In this document: in pieces, positions 1-13,200 of the stretch
How positions within the stretch are numbered: the first letter of the stretch is position 1
How the letters are laid out: each line of letters starts with the position of its first letter
Origin: Ypsolopha sequella
Taxonomy: Eukaryota; Arthropoda; Insecta; Lepidoptera; Ypsolophidae
Reading direction: 5' to 3'
Assembly: GCA_934047225.1 (NCBI GenBank)
Contig: OW204001.1
Span: 6,804,201-6,868,200, forward strand
DNA length: 64,000 nucleotides
Made by a program: the position numbers and the translations under genes
The notes under the pieces: model-generated
What the model was told of the DNA's origin: nothing
Database searches by the model: none
The model's input: the letters and a program-made list of their open reading frames with translations, nothing else

Positions 1-379
1 TTTGTCGATAAAACAAGGTATAGTTTCACCCCTTTTCGGATGTGCACTTGTACGAGGGACACGCAGTATATAATAATAACATTGTTTATTTGCGTAAAGA
101 GAACTCAATATTAGTACATTCAAAAGGATCTTACGACTAGTTAAAAAATATTTTTTGCCTAAACTAAACTACAAAAGTAGCCTGTATTTTATGCATATGA
201 ACAACTTGTTATGTTGAACTTTTTGTAACTTTTTATAATCTTGTAATTTTAAAATATGTATATGTAACGTAGCAAATAAGAGCTTTGGACTTTGTCTTTT
301 TTAGTCCTTAAAGTAAATTAAATAAACTATTCTAACTATTCTAATGTAAGAAATAAAAATACAAACTTGCCTTTTCCAG

Positions 380-473
380 AGTTTTCTTCGTATTTGATAC
401 ACCAGTAACTGTTTACGGTTTAAAAATATGGAACTACGGCAAAACTCCGAGCAGAGGAGTCAAAGAGTTTGGA
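380..473 (+). CDS. KATNIP: KATNIP internal exon
   Basis: A 94-nt exon between TTTTCCAG and GTAAGT. It encodes VFFVFDTPVTVYGLKIWNYG and then KTPSRGVKEFG. The IWNY-KTP-RGVKEFG string is the recognisable KATNIP family signature. Confidence 0.8.
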
Positions 474-3362
474 GTAAGTATCCATTAGTTCAGTTCTGAT
501 CTCTACAGTTTATTTTCATTTTTAAGTTTGTTAATTGATTGTTTGTTTTAGATTCTAATGGATGACCTGTTAGTGTGTAACGGCGTGTTAGAATGTGCCA
601 AAAAGGATGAACCTATACAAGCTCAATGGATCTGCTTACAGAATGCCGATGCAGATTCCTTGACCCCCACGTAAGTATGATGTAGATGCGGAGGTTTTTG
701 AATTTTGAATTTTTGAATTTTGGAGGTAGGCATGTATTTATATATGTAACCTTATTAGTATACAGGATGGGATTTGGTCGGCCGCCTGGATTCGTGCTGG
801 GGGCTTGGTTGGTGATCATTAAACCGTGTTCCTGGTCCCTGGCCGGGTCTCCGGTGAGGGTTCGGGCGGTTGATTGGATTTCTACTTGTATAATATATAT
901 TTTACCTATAATTTTAATCGTATATATATTGCTACATAAATTAAATAAACCTTTAATCTAGTTCATGTACATTTATTATTTTATTACATATATTTTTTTT
1001 ATATGATTAAATTTTGACTTGTGAAACGTGTATTTTATATACCTACTTTGCAAAATGAACTATTTGAATTTGAATTTGAATTTGTTCACTATGTTTTTAT
1101 TTATGTTTTGTATCTTGTGGGTTTAGGATAGCCAGCAGCCAAAATAAGTTACGATTCATGGCTGTTTTGTAAAGTTCTGTTAATTAATGAAGAACCTTTA
1201 GCAAAGGCTCATTCCGTATGCGTGTCTTTCAGCGGCATACTCGTAGCATAACTCAAGATTATAAGTACACTAGGATCTCGAAAAAATACAAAAATTGTTT
1301 GTTGAAGTTACATTTAAATATGTTTTAATATTTAATTTATGTGAGGTGTTAAATGAAGCATTTAATAAAATTAAATCTACATTTGAAAGTGTCAGTCCAT
1401 TTCGTACGACGATTTTCTACATGTTAGGGCTGCTTTTAGGAATCATCATCCATCCATCCATCAGCCTCCAAGCCACAAATCGAGAGTATCGTTTGACAGA
1501 CACTACTGTCATTTCCCTGAATAATGTGGCCAGATTTATTTCACTAGTGTTTGCATGAAGTGATGGGTTCGATTAATTAATTCGTTCAAGTCGTTCAATA
1601 GTATAGAAGAATGACTAAATTCATTAAGTCAAGAGACAAATTTTACTAATAGCGACGTGATTCCAGAAATATAATATGTTGACTAATATAATATTTGTGA
1701 TTAATCAACATGCTTAGCATACGTCCTCCTTGGAATGGTTTTATTAAAAGATTTTATTTAGCTTGCCCTGTGTGTTTATTTATTTGGGTCAAATCTAGTA
1801 ATTGAAATTTGACCCCCTTCCTGTTGAAATTTTGGTACGCACCTTTAGTTCTGATGACAATATAATTTAAAACATTCGTTGTCATTGTAAATCCAAGATG
1901 GCCGGCCCTACAAAATGGCGGATTAAATATTTTTTGACTACTTCCTCAATATGGATATCAAATGAAAGGGTTTGATATTTGTTTTTAGAAAAAAAATCAA
2001 ACATTGAGAGAGCGTCAATGAGCCGTTTTCCTTGACAGCTGTCAGTTGAGTTTCATCAAAATGAACAAGAAGGCGCTAGTAGGTTTCAGAAAACGAAGTG
2101 TCAAGTTTATATTTGTTTCACTCCTACTTAATGAGTAAGGTTCGCTGTCATGGAATTCCATATTTTAAACCTATTTTTAAAATAATACAAAACCTACTTA
2201 CCTCCTACCTTTACCTCCAAAAGCCACTCTAATGGATATCATACGGCAGAACAAAGACCAATGTGTAAACAAGTATGTTGTGGACGAGATGGCAGCGGAG
2301 CACGGAGTCACAATCTTACGCCTGCCTCCGTACCATTGCGAACTCAATTCCATTGAGCTGGTATGGGCGCAGGTAAAAGGTCACGTTGCCATGAATAACA
2401 AAACTTTTAAAATGGCGGAAGTAAAAGGCCTGTTAGAAAAAGGGATAAAAAAAGTAACACCCCAAAAATGGAGTGACTACGTGATTCATGTTATTAAAGA
2501 AGAGGACAAAATGTGCCGTCTCGACCACCTAATTGATGGCGTTGTGGATAGTTTTATAATCAATGTTAATGATGAAACCAGTACTGACAGTGACACAGAT
2601 TTTTCAGATTAATAAATTTAGACACTTAAAAGCTCGATTGTTTTATTTATCATATTGTTATTAAATGTAGAAACAACAAAAACCAATAATATGTCAATCG
2701 ATTCATTCGCTAAGTTAATTAATTATTTTATGAAACAAAAATAATTCATTCGTTTACTAAATTAATGAATTTAATTAATACCTTTAGGACATCTCTATTT
2801 ATTTTTCGTCGTCATCTGGTATCACAGTAAACGTCAAACGATACTCTCGATTTGTGGCTTGGGGTATAGTTCGTCCACTGCTGGACATAAGCCTTTCCAG
2901 AACTTTGCCACTCCCGGCGATCATCCTGGAAGAATTGCCCATACTCACACACGCTGGGCAGGCGGGTTGGTGAGCGCGGTGTCGGAGCCCTCGCACCAGT
3001 GACGCCGCTGCCCGTCACCAGTCTGTTCCATATATAAGGCCCGGGTATTAGGGATGGATATACCGCCATCCATCGGTCCCAGGCATGGTGGGCCTCCTGG
3101 TTTTTTGCCTGTGAGCTGTCCTCTTACTCTCCCTCGAATTACTTTGAGGGGGTCTCCAAGTAAGACGGTGGTACCCCCAAAGTCGAGCCCGGCATCAGCT
3201 CTACCACCTTTAAATTAGGAATCATATAAGTGTAATATTCACAGGCCGTCGGAGGTAAGTCAACGTGCGACAACGAGCGGCTCGCACGAGTCAGCCGACC
3301 CCGACGCTCGACCACATACCAGCGTTAACAACATACGTTCCTTCTCACGGAGACACCATTGA
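380..3362 (+). CDS. KATNIP: KATNIP (katanin-interacting protein) homologue, 3' end of gene
   Basis: This is the C-terminal part of a KATNIP/KIAA0556-like protein, a cilium- and microtubule-associated partner of katanin (family knowledge). Exon 380-473 opens after TTTTCCAG, and exon 552-670 follows TTGTTTTAG and ends at AC|GTAAGT. Together they read in one frame and carry the family-typical stretch LKIWNYGKTPSRGVKEFG followed by ILMDDLLVCNG. The next exon is less certain: 3245-3362 starts after ATTCACAG, accepts the same phase (AC|G) and stays open for 39 codons to TGA. Upstream exons lie outside the window. The gene converges on POLRMT, which ends at 7160 on the other strand. I am confident of the two internal exons; the terminal exon is a phase-based prediction. 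Confidence 0.75.
552..670 (+). CDS. KATNIP: KATNIP internal exon
   Basis: A 119-nt exon between TTTTAG and GTAAGT. It continues the previous frame with ILMDDLLVCNGVLECAKK and ends in phase 2. Confidence 0.8.
671..2200. other. Intron or intergenic stretch, no gene seen
   Basis: AT-rich sequence holding repeat debris. 890-1080 matches a LINE-tail-like repeat seen again at 21450-21830 (shared 'tttagttcatgtacatttat' and 'tttgcaaaat'). 1443-1500 holds a CATC-repeat joined to a piece that recurs inverted at 2830-2860. No coding exon is supported. Confidence 0.5.
2232..2612 (+). pseudogene. DDE-superfamily transposase C-terminal remnant
   Basis: A 126-codon open frame beginning inside a transposase. 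It contains LPPYHCELNSIELVWAQVKG, the typical last catalytic block of DDE_3 (IS630/Tc1-like) transposases, where E is the third acidic residue. The first two catalytic aspartates are absent, so only the C-terminal third survives and it cannot transpose. It lies in the presumed last intron of KATNIP. A protein of this size could in principle be a host gene, but an acidic tail ending in SDTDFSD and no splice signals favour a relic. Confidence 0.65.
2855..3215 (-). mobile_element. RTE-type LINE 3' fragment, copy 1
   Basis: Read on the minus strand, it encodes a decayed RTE reverse-transcriptase C-terminus with the family-typical ending REWQ...GKAYVQQWT. Two further copies in the same orientation lie at 15354-15702 and 19859-20214, both ending in GATG/CATC tetranucleotide repeats. 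All are strongly 5' truncated. Confidence 0.7.
3245..3362 (+). CDS. KATNIP: Candidate last exon of KATNIP
   Basis: Accepts the phase left by exon 552-670 (AC|G, Thr) and encodes PSEVSQRATTSGSHESADP onward to a TGA at 3360-3362. An AATAAA lies near 3843. I do not recognise the C-terminal sequence, so this is a splice-phase prediction. It begins about 30 nt after an RTE LINE tail. Confidence 0.4.
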
Positions 3363-3950
3363 TGGCTTGTTTGATGTAAAGCGAAACTTATTGTGTAAGA
3401 AGGGATTATTACGTCTTTTGTGGTGGTTTAAAAGCATCAACGGGTACGTTCCATTTTGGTCGCATGAATGCGTAATTTCCATCACTTTTATTCATTTGTA
3501 TGTGGCATTCAACAAAACTTATTTACGAGACAAAAATATAGGCTTTATTAGTAACTATTTGCATTACCGTAGCCCCCACGCAGCCACAATATTTAAGATA
3601 AAAAAAGACGCGGTTCAAAAACGATTAATAATAATAAAAGGTTTTTTTTTTAATCTTATTTATTTTATAAGCCATAATAATAAAAGGTTATCGAACGGAA
3701 ATTTTGTTATGCCGTTCCGCAAGAAATATTCTTTGGGGCCCGTCATCGCAGCAAGAAACACTATTTTTCAAAGAAAAATTCCGTCTAATAGATACGTACG
3801 ACCTATGTAGTAGTTTGTAGGCATTTAATGAATGAATGTTTAGTAATAAAATGACGGAAAATTAGCAAAACGAATCAATAAGTGTTCGTAGCTTGAGAAG
3901 TTTTGCGCTATACGCCTAGCAAAAATATGTTTAGAGTAGTGGATTTTAGT

Positions 3951-4096
3951 GCAAACGCTCAGATTCGAACTCACACACGCAGAGGCTTGCTGTACACGCC
4001 GCCGCGCCGAGATTGGTATGGAGTCTCCCCCGAACTTCGCTTAGACAGCGTGTAGAGCACACATCTGTGTGCGTGAGTTCGAATTAGAGCGTTGTA
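3951..4096. repeat. Foldback inverted repeat
   Basis: The left arm (gcaaacgctcagattcgaac...) is the reverse complement of the right arm (...gttcgaattagagcgttgtac), with roughly 60-nt arms and a GC-rich centre. No coding sequence. Confidence 0.65.
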
Positions 4097-4792
4097 CTAA
4101 GCCTTCGTACTCTATAAATATGTTTACTCTGACTAAGGTCTGCGGATAAGTAGAGGGCATGGGGCTACGAGGGGCGGTAAGAAATGTGAGGGGACGCGAC
4201 CGAGTCGCAGGATGTACTTCTCTGTCCCTCTTCGTCGCTCCATGTACCGCGGACACTTCTCAAGATGATATATCAGCCCCAATGCCTTTATTAAATATAC
4301 TTTTTTTGTTATTTTGAAATAGTCTCATAATTCATAATAAAATATAAACGAAAAAATCTTTATGAGCAAGCCGGTAGTAATTTTTTTGAAAATAATTACC
4401 TTAGAATTTAGAGAATAGATGTAGTTAAAGACTATGCCAACAAAATTTATGCGTTTCTTTTTTGAATTCTTAATTATTTTTAATGTTACATATCTATTTA
4501 TTTTTACGAATAATTTATTGTAACTAGGTAAATTTAGAAATGTGAAGCAAAAAACTCAAAAATACTTATAAATGCCATGTAAAAGCGCAAAACATACACT
4601 AAAATAACCTTAGCTGCCTAATATTTGTGATCTGTCTAGTGTTAGTCAATAGTTTATTGTTGTAATGAAAAAAAAAGTGGAAAATGACATTTGAATTTTT
4701 TGTACAAGAGATATTAAACTCAGAATTTACATAAACAAAATAAGCTGTTTACTTTTTCATGTAACTACTACAAATGATAAAGGATTTATTAT

Positions 4793-5352
4793 AGGTTGTC
4801 AACTTCGTGCCTACCGCGCCCACAGGGTATAGGGGTTGGCGGGCAGTGTCTCGGAGGGGATGCGGATGGTGTGGCGGGAGGGTGAACGAGCACGACGCGT
4901 GGGGCGGACCAAGTCGGATGGCCAGACGCTCTATAGATAAAGATAGTATAAACCGATGTATAATGGATCTCTTTTGTAGACTATGATATTTTAAAGTTGT
5001 CAATGTCATACTTGTGTACTTGGAATGCCTTAATGAGCGTTTTTCTCGTTGTTTTTTTTTCTTAGTTCTTAGCTTTCTTCCAGATGGCGCTGTCCATGTC
5101 ACCATAGATACAATGTGTTTCGTAGCAATCAGTGTCAAAGTAGTTTTTCGTTTGTTTGGAATCGGTGCAAATTTTGTCTTTGATTCTGTTGCTAAAGAAT
5201 ACGACAGTGCCATCTAGGAATCTTATTTAACACTAAATTTGACATAAGGAAAAACGCTCATTGCGCACGGCCATGCACACTAAGTCCCGTGCTACCTCGT
5301 ACCCGCCAACCCTACCCCGTGAGCGCGGTAAGCACGAAGTTGACAACCTATA
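4793..5352. mobile_element. Nonautonomous DNA element with long terminal inverted repeats
   Basis: Ends are 'taggttgtcaacttcgtgc' and its exact reverse complement 'gcacgaagttgacaaccta'. Inner arms also pair imperfectly (ggttggcgggcagtg against cccgccaaccctacc). The open frames inside look like by-products of the repeat and I found no transposase motif. Confidence 0.65.
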
Positions 5353-5484
5353 GGTATACTAGATAGATGCCGCCCGCGACTACGCCACCGACGATTTTGT
5401 ATTTGTGACGCCGAAGAAGAAAATTGACCAATTTCAGTGACAGATGTCAAAAGTCAGATATTTCCAAAGACATGAAAAAATATA

Positions 5485-5750
5485 TACAAGGTGACTTTTT
5501 GATCATCGTCCAAATTCATCCTGGTGGCTTGGTAAGTGATCAGCATCATGCATAAATAACAATTTTGGTGAAATTCGTAAAATGAAATTTCGACTCCCCA
5601 TAGTGGTTCACTCGGGACTGGAACTGAATTTATATGGGAAACCGAAATTTCATTATACGAATTTCACAAAAATTGTTACTGATCCAAAATACTATCACTT
5701 ATAGTAGCCTCCAGTACGAATTTGGACGATGATCAAAAAGTCACCTTGTA
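5485..5750. mobile_element. 266-bp palindromic MITE, copy 1
   Basis: Begins TACAAGGTGACTTTTTGATC and ends in the reverse complement of that. Arms pair through most of the length. Copies 2 and 3 are at 20548-20813 and 50623-50888. Flanked by TATA-like sequence. Confidence 0.85.
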
Positions 5751-6980
5751 TATGTATGACAAATCTTTTCAGTTCATTCGGGCGCATTTTCCAAGATGGC
5801 AAATTACTCTTTGAAAAGTCCTCTACCTGCGAATGAAAGTCCCGTCAAAATCGGTTCAGCCGTTTCGTAGATAAGCCCGGACAAACTAACAGACAGACAA
5901 ACATTTTAAAAAGGGCTGCTTGATTTTTGGTAACGTGCAAATAACCATAAGAGCTTACGAAAAAGCCTTTATATGGATAAATATATTTCCCCGTGGTACA
6001 ACCAGTTGAACATAGCGGTTGTACCACGGGTCGGGAGCAGGAATAACTTTAGTTTTATTTATTTCTATGGATGTATGGGTTACGCAAGAAAACGAATAAA
6101 ATATATTTCAACTTATTTTATTGAGTGTTAGATAACTAACAAATCACAGATTGTTTAATTTTTTTGTTATTGCACTTTTGGCAAAGTACCTTTTGTTTGG
6201 GTTATTGCTTTGCAACTTTCAAGAAATGTTACATATCAAACACGCAACGGTAGTAATAAAATTACAGAAACTATACAATGCTCGTCAGCTTTACGGGTGT
6301 GAATATAGCCACAAATGTCATCGCAATGGCACAAAGAGCGACGACGAAGGAGGGAGGTATGGGAGCGTAGGGATAGAGGGAATGCGCCGTCAGCTAACTT
6401 CACACCCTTAAAATTATTTAATGAGCATTGTGTTTCAGATTTGTACAATTAATTGTTTTGATCTATCTATACTTTGTTGCTCTTACTAACTTACATAATG
6501 CTTACATATTTACTTACAATTTTGAGTTTATAACTTATGAGGATTTTACCTTTTGAGGTCAAAAAGGAATGGAACGCATGGACATCAAAACAATATTTCA
6601 TTTAAATTCCTTATTTTAGTAGTGGCAGCATAGAAAAACTTTAGAACTGATTAAGCACAGATAATTGTCAATCTTGTTTTCAAAACAGTAAGATTGAAAG
6701 TTGAATACCCAAAAGATGTACCAATCAAAAAGCACATATATTCACGTCTTATATCAGTCTATCAAAACGTTGCATCGAACAACATGCCTACAGGTCGCGG
6801 CACGGTTTTTGACCGCTCGGCGGAATTGGTGGGGGACTAGCGCATGTGTTCATTCGCGCACAAAATTACTAAGTGCGATAGAGAAAACAGACTAGCGCAG
6901 TCAAGGTCAGACCTCAAAAACCGTACCGCTACCTTTACACACAATTTCCGAACCTCCAATGTAAAAAGCAACATATGAAC

Positions 6981-7139
6981 CAGCGTAATTCTGATTTGTA
7001 TCAACTTCAAGCAAATGCATGCGAAATTCAACGCGTGCAAAAGAGATGGCATGTTAGGCGGGCGTCGTCGCACGCACGACAAATTTCAATCTCAAGTTGA
7101 TGTTGATGAAAATCAGAATTACGTGGCAGACCCGCAGGA
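6981..7139. mobile_element. Foldback MITE in the POLRMT 3' flank, copy 1
   Basis: Inverted arms 'cgtaattctgatttgtatca' and 'aaaatcagaattacgtgg' enclose a GC-rich core. A second copy in the opposite orientation lies at 23039-23208. This copy starts about 20 nt after the POLRMT stop codon, so it must form most of the proximal 3' UTR. Confidence 0.75.
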
Positions 7140-7159
7140 TAGAAAAGCCAATTTACCAC

Positions 7160-7286
7160 TTAGCTGAAGAAGTAAATGGATTTGATAACATTTTCGAGCT
7201 CAAAGTCTCCTTTGTCGGGAACCCTTCGGAGCAGTTTGTTGACGCGTTTCTTGTTCGCAGATCCCGTGCTGTCATTTGCGAGTTCA
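7160..7286 (-). CDS. POLRMT: POLRMT exon 24, stop codon
   Basis: Residues 1350-1391 then TAA at 7162-7160. [20 protein letters not shown] followed by S is the family C-terminus. Acceptor CTCTTTCAG accepts phase 2. Confidence 0.95.
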
Positions 7287-10200
7287 CTGAAAGAGATGAT
7301 ATAGTCATGTATAATAAATAACTTGCTTCTGCCCGTGGTTTGGTTCGAGCTGGTTACCGATTTAAGAGGAGGCCTTCTTTTTTCAACAGTTTTTGAACGA
7401 TTGTACTGACTCTACCACAGACGCAATCATTATGAAACTTATATATATGTTTTTTCAAACCTTCATCTTTACGTTGTAAGTAGCGTTACCTAATTGGAAA
7501 ACTTTCGCTCGATAGATTATATTTTTGAAGATAGTCTCTTTTTGAGTGTTTTTTTGGTTTTCTGTTTAATCCATTTGATTTTTATGTGTCATATTTTACT
7601 ATCAATACGAAAATCTTGTTGGTTACTACTGAAAAATCAATAAAATTTTAGTCAAAAGCAATAACCTCAGTAGATGTAACGTTTTATCAACTCCCATACA
7701 GCAATAGGTAATTGCAACATCCAAAGCAGTTTTATAAGTACCTACATTGTTTATCCGATGACATTATAACATTTTCGATTTGGCGCTGCAATTGGTCCAA
7801 TTTATTATAACACCGCTAGAGAGCCAATCAACAACAGACGAGAAATACGTCCCGACCTTATTTTTTAAGCCACGCCCCCTTTATCCTGATTGCCTTCAAG
7901 GCAGCATTACTGTGACGACGCAACCGAGGTTCATGAACGAGTGTTCTTCTCATTTTTCGTTAAATTGTTAGTTGAAAATATTATTATAAATAAAGACGAT
8001 ATTTTTGATGGTCGTAGATAAAGTATTGTGTGCAACTGAACATAATTAGACATTGGGACACTCGTGCAAAACTATAACGTAACGAACGAAGCACGCGTGT
8101 CACAAAATACCTTTCGTACATTACAGATTCACAAAAATTGTTCGCTAGGAAATAAAAGGACAGCAATAACTCATCTATTACATTAAAACATTTTACACTT
8201 GTTAAAGTCATGAACGCTCAGAGCGTCTCGAGTTGGCAAAAATAGAAAAATAAATATTTAAATGATAGTTTCCTTTCTGACGAGAATTGTAAATTACGTG
8301 TTTTTTTATATATATACATACAGATTCTTACGAATATTATGGTAGAATTTAAATAAAAAAGAAAATTTTCGATATATATTTCGACCCACTTGGGGTCAGT
8401 CGAATATGGAATAATATCATAAATAAAATAGAGTTAACAATAAATTGACAAAATTAACCTATTTTCTTAACCTATTTAATTTACCTTTTTGCTCTCATCT
8501 GGTGAAGGTGGAGAAGGGTCTGTCTGTCGGTCAGTGTTTTCTGTTTAGTCCGGCTCCGTAGTGGGCACCAAGTGACCAAATGTAAGACGATTCCCAAGTT
8601 CTCAGTTCAATGTCAGTCAAAGGGGGTTGAAAGGCTTTAATGATACGAACAGTGAAGCAGTTGTTAAATGAATGAGAATGAGAGCGAGCATGTGTGGGTA
8701 TAGGTAAAGTGTTATGAGGTATTGAGTCTGTAGAGTCTTCATGGTTAATTCTAATATGGAGCGCATTTTTTGTCTCACCTACGTAGAATGCCGGACAGTG
8801 CCGGCATTCTAGCAGATAAATGCAGTTCTCTGTTTTGCATGAAGTGTTGGGTTGTGTGGTGTAGGTGTTTAATGTGTGGTGTGTGTTGATTTTTGTGTCT
8901 GTTCTAATGATAGTAGGTACATGTTTTAGATCGTGGTCGTCAGCATGGAGCGGTACCAGGTGATGTGATTGATGGATTGAGATGAGTAGGATATTTTGGT
9001 TTAGTTTTAGTGAGATATGATCTGAGGTTTGGGTTCTGTCTGTAGCAGATTTGTGGGTTTGTTTTTCCCTAGGGCTTTTTTTTTTTTTTTTCATTTATTC
9101 ACAATGGTTGGCTAACCTGCAGCCTTTCCTGTGAACCATAAATCTTATACTTTTTTTCCACTGTTTAACGGCTCTGGATACAGTTCTTTTGAGCCAATTA
9201 TAATTTAAAGTTCACAAGATTATATTTGTTTTATTACCTCACACTATGCATTGAAAAACGTAGTATGATACACGGGCGTAAGAGCAATTATTCCTTTGCG
9301 CCCTTGTAGCATAAACTACTATTAAAGTTCTATTATGTTTTGATGCGGTACTTACGTTGCAGGGTAACTATATCGTTCCACCAAGAACTCGGAGAGGTCA
9401 TCTAATATCGGCTGCGAGTGAAGGGCCACGAACTCCTCGCGGCACACCTGGAAAATAATACTTATTTTACATTGCTACGTGGAGGCAGTTTTTGTTCCGA
9501 CACATATTAACCTTATTGTAGTTCATTTGACTAATACGTCTGCCGTATGCATAGACCTGGGGGACAATTCCCGGTCTGTCGAATTCCCATAGCTTATTCT
9601 CTAAAAGATATTTTTTCTTTTTTTTCAGGGAATATACGCCATTTTAGGACATAGTTTTCATTATTTTGGTATTTAAATCAACCATTATTTTCTAATGATT
9701 TTTTCAAGAATTGTTCGATATGACGTCACTTGAGAATTTTAGACATTATACTGATTGTGATGTGATTGCTTATAAAAAAGTGGTCTGTCTCTGTCTGTCT
9801 ACTCATCTGTCATCCAGGTGTCAAATCAGTCGGAAGCAAATTTTTATACATTTATCTTGATAGCAAAGGACACATTTCTAAACAGCCATTTCTCAAGTGA
9901 CGTCACACGAAGGCAAATGGAAGTTGCAGCTTTTTCCTAAAAATATTCATCATCATGAGGTTTTTTAGACCAAAAGTTCTAAAATACGGCTTATTAAATC
10001 TAAATCTCGAAATGGTTTTCGAGTTAACATTAATTTATGACAATTAGCCGTCTCGATCGTAAAAAACTGTTTTATCTGTCGAACTTCATACATTTTTAGC
10101 TTGAGTTTTAGAAGTATTGCTTCGATTGTTTCTCCGGAATAGAATTTCTCCCCTGGTCTGTGGCGGCATGACTCTCCAAAAAGCCATTTAATCTCTGCTA

Positions 10201-13200
10201 TATAACTTATGGATAACTATAGAATGCTCTTCCACATAGTATCCGCGACTGTCTTACTATCAGTTCCTTTAATTCAAAGTTTAAAGAACACTACCAATCT
10301 GAATACGTAAATATTATATATATTTATTTATGTTTATGTAGTTTATTACACACTATGTATATTTATAATATTTTATACATTGTATTTATAGTAAGTATTG
10401 GTATACATTTTCATTTTGTTATTAAACTTGTATAATTCTTTGTATGTTCTTCTCTGTGTACACGTGTATGATTACTTCGTTTATGTTACTTTTTACTGTT
10501 GTGATGGTTTTGCTGTCAGAAATCTCTGTTTAGAGATAAGCTCGCCAATGTGCATCCTTTTTCACTGTAATTTTGTTTATGTTTATATTTCCGTGTGTGT
10601 ACAATAAAGAATAAAGAATTTCGCAAGTGATTATTAGCAGCCAGAGTGACGAAGTGATAAACGTGGACCGGCAATCAGGAAGACACGGTGTGTTTGTGCA
10701 ATAGTAATATTTTCTATTACTCTGTTAATTAATTACCTTGAAAAAATCAGCGGTAGCTCAAGGGTAGAACGCTGGCCTGTCAATCTTGAGATCCAGGTTC
10801 GATCCCTGGCCTGGCATGCACCAATGAGTTTTTCGGAATTTATGTGCAAAGTTTTTGTTCATACTTACCACTTGCTGAACGGTGAAGGAAAACATCGTAA
10901 AAAAACCTGCCCTAAAAAGCGTGTATTCGTGCCTGAAGTACGGCGATAGGGCTCACCACCCATCACGTTGGGTCGTAAACTGTGACTTGCATTTCACGGT
11001 TCACACTTGGGACACCACTGACACCCCCTCGGGGATTCATGTCATGACGATATATTTATATTAATACCTTGTTCATGTGTTCGACGGTGTGTGGATGCGT
11101 CCAGAAGCAGTCGTGCACCGAGATGAAGGTGATGCCCGCCGCCTGACACTTGAGTCCAGTCAGCATCATGTGTGACGAGTCGAGCGAGTGGATGAAGTTC
11201 GGCGGGAACGCGTTGCGCTGCTTCATTGTGCACGGACGTCTGAAACAGTTCATTGTTTGGTTCTTTTGTACAACCATAGACTACGTATAGACCGACAACT
11301 CCCATACATCAAGGCGTAGCAAATTTTTTACGCGCCCTTACAACACTAGGTGTCGCCAAGTGTTGCAAATAAGCATAATTTGTTTTTCAATGCATGTGCT
11401 CGTAAAGGCCCACTTTTTATGCATCAAAACCGAACAAAAAGTCGATTATTTTGCCCTAGGGCTTTATTATTATTATTATTTTTAATTTATTTACAATGGT
11501 TTGCTAACCTGCAGACTTTCCTGTGTACCATAGATATTATACTTTTTTTTCCACTGTTTAACGGCTCCTTTTGAGCCAATTATAATTTAAAGTTCACAAG
11601 ATTATATTTGTTTTCATTTCCTCACACTATGCATTGAAAAACGTAGTATGATACACGGGCGTAAAAGTAATAAATTACTCGGTTACGTTTAAAACACTCG
11701 CTACGCTCGTGTTTTAAATCGTCCTCGGAATTTATTCCTTTGCGCCCTAGTAGCATAAACTACTATAATTGGCTGCAAGTAAACTCTCATGGTTACCAAG
11801 TAAACACGTGGCTATAATAGTTTTGCTTAGAAAAACTAGATAGCGCTAAGTTGACAACACTAACAGTGAATATTTCAGCGCCATCTATTTATCGAAGTAG
11901 GAATTATTTTTATGTAACGTGACATCGCTGTGCCATTAGTTCACCAATCGGTATATTTTAGCATCGTGTTCGTTAGAGGATTTAGCAACGCCATCTAGAT
12001 TTCGTTAGAATTTTACACCTTTTTTGTGGCTAAAAACTGATGTACAGAAACTGCTAGTCTATACGTAGTAACTATGCCAGAAATAAATTTCTATGTTTGA
12101 ACACTTGGCGATTTATCCATCGCAAGGAGATACAAATTAACATTTTATCATTACATCCAAATTTACTTTTCTTTCTGCGTTTCTATACTGCAATGATATA
12201 ATGTTAATCTATACGTAGTAATACTTAGTCTATGATACATCGGACTGTATTGGAAGGTTAGGGCTTAGGGGCGACAGGAGTGGGGCGGGGAGGCAAGCCA
12301 AACGTACATATTTACAGACACGCGTCTCGTTGCCCTAGGCACGGACTATAGGTATTTTCTGTCGTCACATATTAATATGTAAGTATTATACTTAACTTCG
12401 TTGCTGTCCGAGTAAAAAGAGATTTGATTCCGTTCTCAATTACAACATGAACAAATTACTTTTGAATTATTATTAGAGTGCATTACAAACTAGAAATCAA
12501 TCAGAAACAAAGTTAAAAGCACAAATATTTTTGAAACATATCCTCGGGCCAGGATTTGAACCTGCGACCTCCTGCTTACATGACAGGCGCGCTACCGAGG
12601 TTCGTATCTGGAACGACGAATTTTTCCACCATATCTGTGCACCGAATATTTTCGTAACTACTTGATATACCAGCTTGTAATGCACATACTGAACGCTCAC
12701 GAGGGCATTATGTGATTTCACGTCTTGCTCATTCGTAACAGAATTGCGTTTGATTATTACACTAAGAAAAATAAAAATAAAATAAGACTAACGGACACCC
12801 CGCTGCTTGCGTGGATCTCTGTTTTATCGATCTCGTGTGATTTTCCTGAAATCCTTTCTTAGCTGATGTCTACGTCATACAAGGAACCTACAGTCCTTAT
12901 TTCATGTTCCTAGGTCCAGCCGTTTGGTTTCGGCGTTCATAGATTCGTCTTTTATATAATACTTTTTATTTAGAATTTCACAATATAACTTTAAATACAT
13001 ATATTAGTCTTTTATATAATACTTTTTATTTAGAATTACACAATATAACTTTAAATATATATAGGTACAATAAATAAAAGAAAATTTAAAACTTGAAATG
13101 TATTTCGGCCCTTAGTGGGCCGTCATCAGTCAAGTATACTATTTAAAGTTATATTGTGTAATTCTAAATAAAAAGCTAATTGAGGCATATTGGTACCGAT

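Noticed and set aside
3265..3810. 181-aa plus-strand open frame
   Set aside because: It overlaps the candidate KATNIP last exon in another frame and shows no domain or codon pattern of a gene.
4749..5213. 154-aa minus-strand open frame
   Set aside because: It lies within the TIR element 4793-5352 and has low-complexity Lys-rich content with no recognisable motif.
10747..10822. tRNA gene
   Set aside because: Box A and box B are present but the acceptor stem does not close, and the same head is joined to the same 230-bp body at 15905-16243. It is a SINE.
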